DNA of 64,000 bases from Metallyticus violacea (taxonomy: Eukaryota; Arthropoda; Insecta; Mantodea; Metallyticidae): NCBI GenBank assembly GCA_030762175.1, contig CM060843.1:112187369-112251368 (forward strand), written 5' to 3'. Positions 13,023-24,639 of this stretch are shown one piece after another. The notes under the pieces are model-generated. The model searched no databases. It saw only the letters and a list, made by a program, of their open reading frames with translations, and was not told where the DNA came from. The translations under genes were made by a program, and so were the position numbers. Each line of letters starts with the position of its first letter. Positions within the stretch are counted from its first letter, which is position 1.

Positions 13023-13289
13023 ATTCATAAAAAAACACTAAGAGCGCAATATAAAAAAGTTCACATAAAATTTCACACTAAAACAGTAGAATTGAATACT
13101 AAAACCACGCGGATATTTCGAGCTTGGCTCTTGGTCACGTGATGAGAATGAACTCTTATTCATTCTCATTCTCATCATGTGACCATAAGCCAAGCTCGAA
13201 ATATCCGTGTGGTTTTAGTGTTCAATTCTACTGTTTTTAGTGTGAAATTTTATGTGAACTTTTTTATATTGCACTCTGAGTGTTTTTTA

Positions 13290-13294
<5 letters not shown>
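13023..13294. repeat. Near-perfect 272-bp palindrome (two ~128-bp arms)
   Basis: The left arm (13023-13152) and right arm (about 13161-13294) are reverse complements with few mismatches and a spacer of about ten bases. Paired blocks include GGATATTTCGAGCTTGGCT with AGCCAAGCTCGAAATATCC and AACAGTAGAATTGAA with TTCAATTCTACTGTT. As RNA or single-stranded DNA it would fold into a very long hairpin. The arms hold no open frame. A (TA)n microsatellite abuts the right arm. It could be a fold-back element, a recent inverted duplication or a hairpin-RNA source. Confidence 0.9.
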
Positions 13295-13321
<27 letters not shown>

Positions 13322-13322
13322 C
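13292..13322. repeat. (TA)n microsatellite
   Basis: About fourteen TA units directly at the end of the palindrome. Confidence 0.9.
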
Positions 13323-13613
13323 TTCTGTTTCCTAATGGCTTATGAAATAATGTTCTGGGAAAATTCAATAAATGTTTAAAAAGAAAATCTTATACATGAA
13401 AAGTAATAAGAATAATGAAGGGGACAAAACGACCAACAAGAATTTAAAAAAAAAATTACCATTAGCTTGCGAATACATTCTAGTTGTACTTTTATTTGTA
13501 ATGAACAACTCAAAAGTATACATAAAATTGTCAGATATACACAGCAAAAAAACCAGACATAGGCAGGGCTCATACAGACCAAGTACCAAGTTGCAGGTAC
13601 TCCAAAAAGTTTT

Positions 13614-13668
13614 TTTTTTATTAATGTTTAACTCCCGTTTTTACTGCTGAGACACCACAGGCGGTTCA
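13614..13668 (-). mobile_element. SINE-B fragment, 3' end only
   Basis: About 50 bp match the 3' end of SINE-B in minus orientation (GTTTAACTCCCGTTTTTACT, then GCTGAGACACCACAGGCGG), preceded by the A-rich tail seen as T8. The rest of the element is missing, as expected for strong 5' truncation. Confidence 0.8.
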
Positions 13669-14330
13669 AAAAGGTGTTTACTACAACAGTATAGTATTAT
13701 ATAATTCACTTCCATCATCTATAAAGGAAGTGCAAGTAAGTTGAGGTTAGCATTTAACAGATACCTTATCACTCAAACCTTCTATACAGAAGAGGATTTC
13801 ATACAATCAAAAAATTAATGTGCTAATTTTTCTCCATTGAATCAATTCAGTTTTGTAATTATACTAACCGTAATTCTTTAAATCACCCTTTTGTAAATAG
13901 TCTATATACGGTTTTGTTACCATTAATATTTATTTAGTTTTTTTCTAAGATGACATTTTAATACAAATAATTACCATCTCTGACAAACTCTACACCAGAG
14001 TTAAATTTTGGTCAATATGAAGAGTGAGACAATTTTATCAAATGTGTGAAGTTTCTGATGAAATGTACATTCTAAATGTGGACTATTCTTTTAGAGTTGA
14101 ATAAACTCTTTATAGGATCCACAGATTCAAGTGGTATGATATATCGTATAATTAAATTTGATGGGGAATGGGGCAGCCTTGTATTGCACTCAATGTTTAC
14201 AATTGCTTAAAGAAATGTGATTGTGGAACTCAGTGGTACCAAATCTCTTTAGCCGATTCAATACAACCAGTTACTGTATACTGCTGAGCAATGAATTGGG
14301 AAAGAAGCTTTATGTGTGTGTGCGTGCGCG
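13669..14330. other. Non-coding, nothing recognised
   Basis: AT-rich sequence without open frames of interest. A GT/GC alternating tract lies at about 14313-14332, just left of the next transposon. Confidence 0.5.
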
Positions 14331-14334
14331 CGCA

Positions 14335-15252
14335 CCTAGGGTGTCAAAAATATATACCCACACATACAGTAGATATCTATTTAATATATTTCAAAGTTGG
14401 ACCGAAAAACAAAGTAATGTGTAGTATGATGTTCTGTAAACAGATGTGGCTCACATACATCATGATAACATTGCTGGGTGACAGGTGAATCAACAATGAA
14501 CAAATGAAGCCAAGATTGTCATAAACAGATGTGTCTCACATTACGCTACGATATGCTAGCGTTGTCGCAACATAATGCAGCCAAGATTATCGTTTGAACA
14601 GCGGAAAGCAAATTTGAAGTATCCATGACACTGGATAGGACGAAGAGGTCTGATTGAGTTTCACTGCGCTCTCCGGATCACCCGGCCAGGACCGATGGAT
14701 TTTTTCGGGCGTAAAAATCCTAAGTATGGCTTCCTTCGGAATGGAAGTAAAGCCGTGGGTCCCGTGTCGTACATTTGCGGCACGAAAAAGAACCTCAAGC
14801 TTGAAAGAGAGGCCTCTGAGCAAAATTTTCGGCCGTTTCACGCCCTGAGTTGAATGTGACGCTGATGACCTGAGATGTTAAAGAGCGTCCATAAATAAAT
14901 CAGTTAAAAAAAAATCTCCGGATCAAACTCCGTTGTACTTCTACCTATGAGGAACTCTTAAGGATGTTGTATACCGTAGAAAAACCAGCTACATTGGCAG
15001 CACTTCGGGAGGAAATTGGAATGGCATGTGCTGCAATCGCTGAGGACACTTTCGCAAACGTTGCTCAATCAGTAGTTCAACGTACTCAGAAATGTATCGA
15101 CGTCGATGGTGGACATTTTGAGTAACTGTTGTAGCTGTAAAAATCTAAGATAATTAATGCTCATCATTTTCTGTTTGTGTGAATGCAGTTTGTTATGTTA
15201 ATACAGGTTTTTCTTTGTTGGAAGTGTAAATACATTTTTGGCACCCTCTGTA
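14335..15252 (+). mobile_element. rosa-like DD41D transposon, deletion derivative, carrying a SINE
   Basis: The left end CTAGGGTGTCAAAAATATAT and the right end TTTTTGGCACCCTCTGTA form terminal inverted repeats shared with the copies at 33.48 and 63.75 kb. The start (ATG 14575) gives PRLSFEQRKANLKY, the N-terminal DNA-binding start of the family. It then jumps to the catalytic C-terminus on both sides of a SINE insertion: GRRG-like, then SPDQTPLYFYL, VVYRRKT and AQSVVQRTQKCIDVDGGHFE with stop at 15123. The core with the first two catalytic Asp residues is deleted. A ~75-bp stretch in the leader (AAACAGATGTG...CTCACAT) is duplicated. The element is non-autonomous. Confidence 0.85.
14681..14914 (+). 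mobile_element. SINE-A copy 1, 5' truncated, nested in the DD41D element
   Basis: The copy starts at CCCGGCCAGGACCGATGG, just after the B box of the tRNA-like head, and runs to an ATAAATAAAT...A9 tail. A perfect 11-bp duplication TCTCCGGATCA flanks it (14670-14680 and 14915-14925), proving retroposition into the transposon. Body blocks shared with other copies are GGGCGTAAAAATCCTAAGTA, AAGCCGTGGGTCCCGTGTCG and GATGTTAAAGAGCGTCC. Confidence 0.96.
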
Positions 15253-17202
15253 TGTATATATGCACAATTTACTTGTTTACCAAGAGAATTCATGTCAATA
15301 TTGTAACTTTCTCAAATGTTTTATTAACCATTTCTGAAGAAACGAAATCTAATCTGAGTGCTCTTCTTAGTAGTGAGTGAGTAAAATTAATATAATGTCT
15401 AAAACATTCTGTGTTTCAGCAGGAGTACGATATTCGAGGCGTTGTTGAAAGAAACTCCTATTACACTACAGACTTACCTTATTCTAAGGAACAGCGAACA
15501 TTTAATACTTTCCTTGATTTAAAGAGACGTTGAGGAAAAGCAGAATTAAAATTTTGGTTATAAAATGTATTTAAAGTGTTGGATGCGAATTACAACGGAA
15601 AACTTTAGCTTTAACTTCTCAGGAAAAAGAATTTCTGAGGACACAACTTCTTTGTGTATGTTAGCATACTGAGTAGATTTACTATATGCGTTTCCGAGCT
15701 CTATCAATGACAACGTTGGGTAAGAACTTATCTAATAATAGGACACAGCTAATATCATTTTCAATGATTCTTATTAAAATTTTCTAATCCAATCACGAGA
15801 TTTGATTGTAGAAATTTGACTATGGATGGTTTTTACGAACACTGCATTTAAATGGAACATATATACTCTTTATTTGCATTTATCTTACTTTTTATCAAAC
15901 TCGTAAAACACGGCGAGTATTTTACCTCTAATCGATGTTCCTCTTGCACGAACAAAGCATTGGAAATGCTGTATACGAAAATCATCCAATAACAGCCAGA
16001 TTAAGTTTTCTAAGATTGAGCAGCTCTTTCTTTCGGAAAAAACCTTTTTCTGAAGGTGCTGAACGGAATCCGAATTTTGAAACAAAAGAAATGTATCTCA
16101 TGCTACTTCTGCCGCCGAGATCAATACAAACCAGTTAGGGAACGTGATTGGAAACCAAAATGTTGGAACACCATCAAGAGGGCGTTACATGTTCTTGATT
16201 CAGAATATGGTGCATCTATTAAACGTTGCAGGAGTCTATGGGAAGGATTTATTTGCATAAAACATATCTAAACATTTTAAAATATGAAAACAGAGCACGT
16301 GCATTTTTCGGTCTAAATAGCAGAAGACTATGAATTGTTATTTCATTTCTTGTTAAAGGGCAAACCAGTTCCTATTGCACAAATTCACCAGAGGCTACCT
16401 ATGAAAAGGCGTGTATGAGTGTTCCTTGTTAGAAGAAAGATAAAAGATGGGAACATAAAAGTTCAGCCTCTTAGCGGTCGCTCGCAGAGAGTCGCAACTG
16501 AACGCAACAAGCAGAGAGTTGATGACATCATTAAAAAGAGGGATGCGTCACTATGATAGCGAAAATGTAGTTCGGATAGACTGAAAACTTAGGCTAAATA
16601 AAAACTGGTGCTTGTTGGGCCCCAGTATAATGTTATGTGCAATACCATCGGCTCAAATGTCGAAACGGAGAAGACTTTTGCTTAGGGTTGGGGCAGATGA
16701 CAATGCCTAATACAACAGATTATTGAACGACCCAGCAACGTACAACATTAATGGCCATGTGCACCACTCTCGATCAGATCCATGCCGATCGAGGGTCACT
16801 GATCAAACTTTAACCGCGGTGAAATCGTAGTTGCTGTGCATCATAAATGGGCGCTAGGTTACTGAACGATCACGATTCTACGATAATTACTCAAAGGAAA
16901 GCCAACGAGTTTATTGCAAGTACAATCTCCTTGTATATATTGCTTTGTTTTTCTTTGATTATCACATGTAGACGAAAATGGAAAACAGAGGTCTCCTATT
17001 GCACCGCACAAAACCTAAGACCTTGAAATGAATGAAAATGTTACACTGAAATAGACCATGGATAGTCCATTTGACATTAGAATGGGACAGAGGAGGAAGA
17101 AAGGGAAAGAGAGACAACTAGCAAACTCATATAAATACGAGTATTTGTACATTGTGAACTGACACAATATTAGTGTATCTACCAAAACAAAAGCAATATT
17201 CA
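15253..17202. other. Mostly non-coding; possible transposase HTH relic inside
   Basis: No intact gene. The only suggestive stretch is 16363-16545, listed separately. Other open frames (15885-16271) show no family features. Confidence 0.45.
16363..16545 (+). pseudogene. Possible mariner-type HTH relic
   Basis: Broken frames read IAQIHQRL, then VQPLSGRSQRVATERNKQRV and DDIIKK. The order resembles the N-terminal HTH of SETMAR-like mariners (EIHxRL ... GRPxxxxTxxNxxRV). Stops interrupt it. No catalytic domain follows. Low certainty. Confidence 0.35.
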
Positions 17203-17488
17203 CCGCCAAGAGTGGCCGAGTTCGTTACGCCACGGAATCGTGAGCGGTAAGTATGGGGTTCGATTCCCTCTATGACCGTCCTATCTGACTGAGGTTTATT
17301 CCAGGTTTTCCTAAGTCCTTATAAATGGCAAATACCGGGGAGGTACCCTAAACTTAGGCGTAGAACGTTTCCTTTTTAAAAAAATCCTTTCCCAATTTAT
17401 CATTTCATGTCATGTATCAATTACTGTTCATCGCCTGTGGTGCCTCAGTAGTAAAAATGGGCGTTAAACACTGCTCAACAAAAAACAA
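17203..17488 (+). mobile_element. SINE-B copy 2
   Basis: The head CCGCCAAGAGTGGCCGAG with B box GGGTTCGATTCCC is followed by all SINE-B body blocks (AAATACCGGGGAGGTACCCT, TGGTGCCTCAGTAGTAAAA, GGGCGTTAAACACT) and an A-rich tail. Flanks show only a weak CAATATTCA/CAATAATGT duplication, so it is an older insertion. Confidence 0.92.
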
Positions 17489-18687
17489 TAATGTAGTATA
17501 TATATAGTAAAGATAGATATTTTTGGCCTACCTCCATAGCTGAACGCAAGCCTCTCGAGACTAAAGGTGGCACCAAATGCCGGCTGTAAAGATATACAAG
17601 TTTCCTTCGCATTTCAGCTCACACAACTTTGTTCAACAATGATAGGAGCAATGCCATAATTAATACTGGTCTACATTATAGTTGTTCGAAGTGATGTCAC
17701 CCGGCAGTCACATATTTGACATTTTCTAATGAGATGTGTATTCATGGCCCTACTTCCATACCGCTTACAAATTCTGTCTAATTGTTTTCTTCTCAAATCT
17801 TCTCTACAATATTCTTTGTTCTAGCGGCAACATTTCAATGCAATACCGTACTGTAAACTGTAGTTAAGTAACATAATATAATTACTTGTATTAGCATTCA
17901 AATAGTTTGTAATAACACAAAGGCAAAGTGAAGGAAGATAGAATGAAATAAAATAATAAATTGCATGATACGACATTTCCTGTACGAATTTACAGTTCAC
18001 ATTCTCTCCTAGGAGTTCGCTAATCGAGAAAAGAATGCTTTACTTTTAACAGCTATTTTGAATGTGACTGGCTGGCCGGATGGTTGGGCAAAGGTGGAAC
18101 CCAAATGTCCCGGGGGAATTGAAGTGACGGATTATCTCGTTCCCCTTTTCCAACCCTCCTGTGGTCCATTACACGGGATGGCTAAAGAATTGGAGTTCAG
18201 CCTCTATCAGCCGTCATGGTCAGTCTCCTCGTTGTGACCGACCTCAATTTGGGTAGTAAAGTCCCCATCGGTCACATCGACGTTTCGCTTAATGCTTTTC
18301 CCTGTTTTCTAAGCAGCAGTTACAGTGTAGAAAGAGAAGTATACCGTACATGAGCTTTCTCTTTCATATTGTGTGCTTCTTATCATCCCCTTAGGGCTAT
18401 AACACACCTCAACTTTTGGATTCTTATAGTTAGAAGTGTTGCAAGAATTTGAGAAGCTCAACAATCTTTCTACGAGCGGTTACCTTCTGCTTCTTCTCTT
18501 TGCCTTTCTTTCAATTCTCATTTCTATTCAGTTAATAATGTTTTAAGATATTGCAACTATATTTTTGGTATATATTGATTTATATTATTCTTCCCGGTCT
18601 CCATCAATTTCCAGAAAATGTCCAGTAAGTATTAACTAATCGAAAACTGTGAGGACATGTTAAAGAAGTTCTTATGTCCATAGTACT
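17489..18687. other. Non-coding, nothing recognised
   Basis: A more GC-rich patch lies at 18060-18300, but no motif, open frame or repeat was recognised in it. Confidence 0.5.
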
Positions 18688-19673
18688 GGGTCTTTTATGG
18701 TTTTGTCGCGCGTTTCACGCCACCTTGCGTGTCGGCAGTCAGGGCGGTAACTCCCGGCAAAGCGGAAGTAACAACCGCGCTACTGGTTCAAGTTCTCTCA
18801 ATTGCAACTATAATTAAAACGAAAATAAGCACATACCCCATGAAAAAAGCTTTTAGGAAATGGTGTCCTGCGGTATCCACACGTTTCTGTCATCTTTTTA
18901 GAAATTTATTATTCACGCACATGAATTCATCTTTCGAAATTAAGTCAATTTAAACTTAAAAACATACAAGGTCACTACTGCCCAAGAATTACAGGCAGAT
19001 AGTCCCGACATTCGCGTAGATTCGCGTAATTAATGTTACGGAACGTTAATTCAGAGTAATTAATCCATATTTAATATTCATTACTGATGAAGCATGGTTC
19101 TATTTACGGGGGTCATGTTTCGAAGCAAAATAACAGGCATTAGAGTGCATAAAAAGCTCGATATTATACAAGAAACTCCCTTGAATGACAAAGATACAGG
19201 AATGACATTCGCCTCATTTTTGGGACTGTTGGCTGATATTGAATTTCAGTAAGATTCTGCCACCGCTTATACAACTAATAGAGTCGTTTATTTCGCTTGT
19301 TAAACTTTTGAAGATAAGTAAATAGTATAAGATTATGACCCTCACGCTTCCCTGATCTAACAGCATTTTTTATTTTGAGGGGAATAATAATTTATTTGGA
19401 GCAAATCCTCACAAATTAGAACTGAAAAGAAAAAGAATATTAAATTTCAAAAGAAGAGCTGGTGCGTTTGAATGACAATTTTGTAAAAAGATGCCAGAAA
19501 GTTTAGATGTAGCAGAACATCTCCAACACCTCTTGCATTAGGTACGTGCTTATTTGTATTCTGATTGTAGTTGTTAAAGGGAGAACGTTAATCAGTTGCG
19601 CAGATATTACTTCCGGTCCGGCTGCCGATCCGTCAGCTGCCGTGAAACAGGCGACAAAACAATTAAAAGACCC
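18688..19673 (+). mobile_element. ~1-kb DNA element with ~250-bp inverted arms and a transposase relic
   Basis: The segment 18688-18950 recurs inverted at 19433-19673. Both arms, read inward, start GGGTCTTTTA, then TTTTGTCGC and GTTTCACG. Later shared blocks are CGGAAGTAA, ATAAGCAC and GGCATCTTTTTA (TGTCATCTTTTTA in the left arm). Between the arms, broken frames give TDEAWFYLRG (19082-19111) and DSATAYTTNRVVYF (from 19253), which match the first and second catalytic blocks of Tc1/mariner-type transposases. The two blocks are too close, so the core is deleted. I find no convincing target duplication. The arms may be true long terminal repeats or an inverted duplication. Confidence 0.68.
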
Positions 19674-21587
19674 TAAAAGAAGTTAAAGGAAAGACAGTTC
19701 TCATGGGTAAAGCCAGAAAGTTGAAGAAATACTTTCTTTTACTCAATATTTTGGTTTTTCACAACACTACTTGTGTTTGATACTGCCCCCACATTCTGGT
19801 AATTGGCAACTAAATAGTGCATACCATCTAAACCCAGTCTAGAGGAGCATATTGTAAGGATAAACTGTATCGGTGAGAGAAATATCACTTCTGTTTGCAT
19901 TTAAGACAAGGTATGGGTGAATTTTGTAAAATGCATACCTTTCAAAGAAATTGATTGAAATTCAGAATTTATATAAACTTTCCTCAGAAATAATGCATAT
20001 AATTCTTTTGCATTTTATATATTTTTATCCTTCATCATAAAACGCCAACGTAGGGTTTATAAGTGTTTGTAATTTATATTTCTATAATAGGAAGATTATT
20101 TCTAAAATGATATTATTTAATTACAGATATTTACATTTGTGCTAGTTATGGATTTTTATTTTAATATTTATTTCACTCTAAAACTTTTTATCATATGTTG
20201 TGAAATTTTATAGTTTGAAAAAGTATTACATAATATCTATCTTTAAAGTTTTTATTTTTTTTTTATAATTTTCATTAAATTGGACAGAAAATAATCTACA
20301 AGAGTCATTTTATCGTCAAAGTTTGTACAATGTGGGTTATAATTCTTTGATTTAAATTTCAGTTTTTTTCCTTAAGTCAATCGTATACTAAGCAGAATTT
20401 GAGAAGCATCGCTTATGCTCTAGGTTTGTTTTTCTGACACGTATTCTGCAATGCTTGATCTCACATCCCATTCACTCATAACTACTACATCAAGAAGCAA
20501 AATTTTCTTATGGCCACCTGCTTCATATAGCGCTACGCAAGTCGTTTGAATTATGAGATTAGCGTATTGTACACACTTAGTTCACGTCCCTTTAAATGCC
20601 ACGTGACTGCGTTTAAGGGCCGCAAATATAAACATGAAGGTAGGGCATAAATGTTAAATATAAACAATTTCTAAAATAATAAACAAAAAAATCAGACATT
20701 TCTTAATATTTAAGCAGTATTTCACTCGTGCATTGCCTTTGTAAGAAGAGGCTGCTTGCCGTAAACAGAAGTATAATTCTCTAATTCGTTACCTTTTCTA
20801 TTGAAAATCCCTGCGTGCTTTCAACACAATACTGTGCACAGAAATAAAAGAAATAACTAAGAGGATGAAAGCGCCAGGACTGTGCTTTTATTCTGCGCCA
20901 TTGAAATAACAGTTAAGCTTGTTTTGTGTTGCTCTTTATAATTTATTTGTTAGAAGAGCAGAGCATATGCGAGGCGTAAGTAACGAATCCGGCACTTGAT
21001 TTTTTTTTTTTGTAGCTGACACAAGCAGACTTTTTCATTATATTTATCAAATGCTGAGCATGACTTGTTTGGACAGTGCACTTGACATGAACATTTACTG
21101 ATTATTTTTAAACCAGGGATATTTACATCATACTAGCCCAGTTTGGTTTACTAAATCTATTCCATAGTTTTTCATTTAATGTATCTTACAGTACAGTAAT
21201 ATCAGCAGAGGAAGAATTATTATTTCCTCTTTTTCTGTTTGTTTATTTGTATGTCTGGTTATGTTAAACTTACATTATGTAACACTCCCTGCAAGGGAAA
21301 ATGGTTTAATCCATAAAGGTAGCCCATGGTTTACATTCTAATGGATTATGTTATATTATTTAGTGATTCTCTTATGTTTTTCCTCCCATTATAATGTAAA
21401 TGTATGTCGATCTGTATCGCTAGTTTTCATATTGCAATGAATTAGACATATTAGTGTATACATTTATTCAACTACGAGTACAAGAAGTTCATACATTTAT
21501 AAATATTAATTTAAATGTCAATTTGATAGTTTTCCTGAATGTATACAAAAATATAAGGGAAATAAACTAGAGAAACATTAGCACGAG

Positions 21588-21632
<45 letters not shown>

Positions 21633-22245
21633 AAATGACATGTATATTTACACACTTATGAATATACTGAAAGATAATAGAATAGTTGTATTATAGTTTT
21701 GAAGTACAAATGGTTCATTGTGCCACAAAATTAGTAATAATTAATGAGAATAACTAATCACTGCTAAGTATTTTTTTTTTCAGAATTTATAGGCAGTAAA
21801 TACACAACACATCAAAATTGTAATATGTTTCCTTAATGAAAGTGGCCAAACTGTACTAATTTCGGGTTGAAAAAACTAATAGGATAATAATTTTTATTAG
21901 CTCAAGTTAAAAATATACACAACACATTTCGCCAATATTAATTATAGTGAAAAGTAAAATTTCAACAGTGTTATATTAAACTATCCGAAGTAAATGTTTT
22001 TTTTTTCGTTCAATCCTAATTATCATAAATAAAATGAACAAAATTACAAAAACATACAGAAATTTTAGTTATTACCTGAAAATAGGGAAACAGTGGCTTA
22101 CAAATGAGTGCCCCTTCTCTTTGCTTGTTTCTATAATCCTGTTCTGGGTACCTCTTGTCAATGTTCAATAGCACTTTTCTGGAAAGAAATCTAATTGAAA
22201 TTTTGAGGAGCATGTTGCGGCCTAAGCAATGATACTGTTCTAGAA
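19674..22245. other. Non-coding, very AT-rich, compound TA/CA microsatellite
   Basis: No gene. Long T-rich stretches lie at 20240-20360. The (TA)n(CA)n tract at 21588-21632 is listed separately. Confidence 0.55.
21588..21632. repeat. (TA)n(CA)n compound microsatellite
   Basis: About thirteen TA units pass directly into nine CA units. Confidence 0.95.
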
Positions 22246-22249
22246 GGTT

Positions 22250-22795
22250 AGTTCACAAGCTCGATATAATTTCCAGGTCTTTTGTTGCTCAAGTAGTTAA
22301 GAATAATACTTGTAAAGTCTTCCCAAGTTGGTCGCTTCTTGTCTTGAAGTACTCGCCCAGGTTTCATCCACAAGAAGTTCACAAATTTAAGAACCAATGA
22401 GGATTTCTTCTTTAATTTAAACTCACTCAAACATGGACATTTCCTCTTAGGTACTTGAAAATCTCTCTCTGTTCTTGTTCATCCCCTTTACAAAGCTCAA
22501 TTTGATGTATAAAGGGGGACCACAGAAGTTTGCTTCGATCCACTAGAGCAAAGTGGACATTCATTTCCCCGGATCACAGAGTTTTCCTTCGGAGCCATGG
22601 TGTGAAGCTCACTTCCTAATGTCCCTTTCACACAGGAATTACTTCTGGTATCCCCACTGCATGCCCAACAACACTCAATCATATTCGGATCTCCGCAGTT
22701 CTTCCATTGGGGATCTTTGTACATAATACCTTCCAGAAGTAATTTCATGTTGGCATAAGTTTCCTTCTTATGGACAACATGACCTATAGGAATTA
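22250..22795 (-). pseudogene. Pseudogene of an uncharacterised dispersed arthropod protein, copy 1 (central part)
   Basis: On the minus strand, from 22795 down, the DNA reads IPIGHVVHKKETYANMKLLL, then WKNCGDPNMI and a Cys-rich CCWACSGDTRSNSC. Next come VPLYTSN, KNREIFKYL and TWEDFTSIILNYLSNKRPGN, ending YIELV and a stop. This order (IPIGxxVHxKE; CGDLKVI; PPLHIKLG; FKYL; W-x-x-F...NFLGN) is one I recall from proteins repeated many times in insect and spider genomes and labelled uncharacterised. A second copy at 37.15-38.7 kb shares the first motif. Several frameshifts and stops break it, and the N- and C-terminal parts are missing. The function is unknown; multi-copy behaviour suggests a mobile element passenger or transposase-like gene. 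Confidence 0.6.
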
Positions 22796-23009
22796 AAAGA
22801 AAAAGTTGCCATCGTATAGCAATATCGATTTTAAACTAAATTTTGATAAGTCTATGAATACCTCCAGTCCTGTGACTTGTGCTCCAAAGTATAGGCTGCC
22901 ATCAAACCAACGAAATAAACACGCGACTACTAGGCAAGTAGCCGATTTGGGGAAATTGTTTAGATGTTCGCGAATTAATACAATCTTAATCTTCGCATGA
23001 GCGAACTTT

Positions 23010-23270
23010 GCGTTCGTACTAGAAGCGAGAGTTGAAACTGCCTACTCGCAACTGAGAGAGTCCTAGGGGCTGAGCAGCTGCAACTGAGCAGCTAAAGACA
23101 AGACTGAGTACTAGAAACTACATTATGGAAATGCGTAAACTGAACGCTAGAAACTGAATGGCGCGTACTAAAGCCTGACTCTGAGAATTTGTAACTGCTC
23201 ATTGCGTATGGGTCAACTGACTACCGAAAACTGAATACTAGCGACTGCGCCTGCAAATTGAGAATAGTTG
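23010..23270. repeat. Degenerate short-word repeat rich in ACTG
   Basis: Words close to CTAGAAACTGA recur at irregular spacing: GTACTAGAAACT, CGCTAGAAACTGAA, CGAAAACTGAATACTAG and TAGCGACTG. The region is rich in AACTG and ACTGAG. It looks like an old, decayed minisatellite. Confidence 0.5.
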
Positions 23271-24615
23271 TCCTCTAGTAGAGGATTTTATCTCTTATAC
23301 ACTATTTTTGAATCACGGTAGCTGGCTTTCTTAGCTCATACGGGGTTTCATAAGCAAACCCATGGGTGCTGAGCTATCAAAATTACTGACTGTAACAGGT
23401 AAGTTGAAGCTCACCCCCATGCGCTAATATTTAACATTTAAAAACCTTCTATCCTGATAGGTAGACATTCTGAAACGCGATCATGTGGACTTAGAGGTCA
23501 TTCACATGTTCAACGGCTCCTGAGAAAATTTTAACAACACGAAAGGATTTGCAGCTCGCCAGGAACACAACGTGCTTTTGTTCCTATCTTCGTTCGCCCA
23601 GATGTGCTCTTTCCATTGTCAACGTCGGCGACCTTCGCCTAAGGCTAATTGCAGTAGCAGAAGACAGCATTCAACTGTCTAAATATTTCTTTATTATACA
23701 CGGTATTCCTTTACACATGTTATTAGTTATTCAATATTTCTTATGTGGCATCAATCGCCCTAATTATTTATATACTTTATTCTACAGTATATGTTGTATA
23801 GGCCTCAAGTTTCATACAATAAACAAGACATTGAACGTATACAATTAGCATAATTTATATCGTATGCAAATTCGCTTACTGGCGGGGTGAGGGTGAGGAG
23901 AACTGTTTCAGGGCATTGAACGCCCATTTTTCCGGATCTATACAAGTAAATTCACAGAATTAAAAATTGCAGCAAATGTGAGGGATCCATGTTTTATCTT
24001 GATGTCCAACTTTCATACCAAAATAATGTCGGTAGACTGTCTTCCCAGGTGGAATAATTGGGTGTTACTAGGGGGAAAAGGTCACAGAACCACAAACATC
24101 AGAGAAAATGTCAGACTTTTAAAGCATTTGTGTGGCACCATGACTTTTTAAGCTAAGTTTAACCGCAAAATAAACCTGCAAACGATGAAAGAAAATGTAT
24201 TTATTTATTTAATAACACTGCAATTTTCACTCTAAGCAAGCTGTAACGAACAAAACAAGATATACAGTGACTCCATCCTCCCTTTCAATTTTGCATCTCC
24301 CTAAATTTTCTTTACGTATTATCTTACTTGGCCACTCGGCGTGCTTAATTTCATATACTTCTATATTTTTCCTAAATATCAAATTAAAAATAAGTTTCAA
24401 TTTTTACGATAAAGATAATTGATTTTTAAGGTTTTGATTTATCAGAAAAAGTTGCAAAATGTAACAATTCCTTGGGTATTATGAATAGATTTTTAAAATC
24501 AATAGCCCTAATGTGTACCCACTTTTACCTATTTGTATAACATTTAAGTGGAGGAAGTCCTGGGCTCTGAGAAGAAATGACCTAGACGTGGTAGATCAGC
24601 AGCTTGAAAGAGGAT

Positions 24616-24639
24616 TTTTTTTTTTTTTTTTTTTTTTTT
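24616..24639. repeat. Poly-T tract
   Basis: An uninterrupted run of more than twenty T. It could be the A-tail of a minus-strand retroposon, but no body is recognisable to its left. Confidence 0.9.

Noticed and set aside
13130..13200. Hammerhead ribozyme in the palindrome
   Set aside because: Only a GAGC-CAA-GCTC hairpin before CGAAAT fits; the CUGANGA box is not matched (TGACCA instead).
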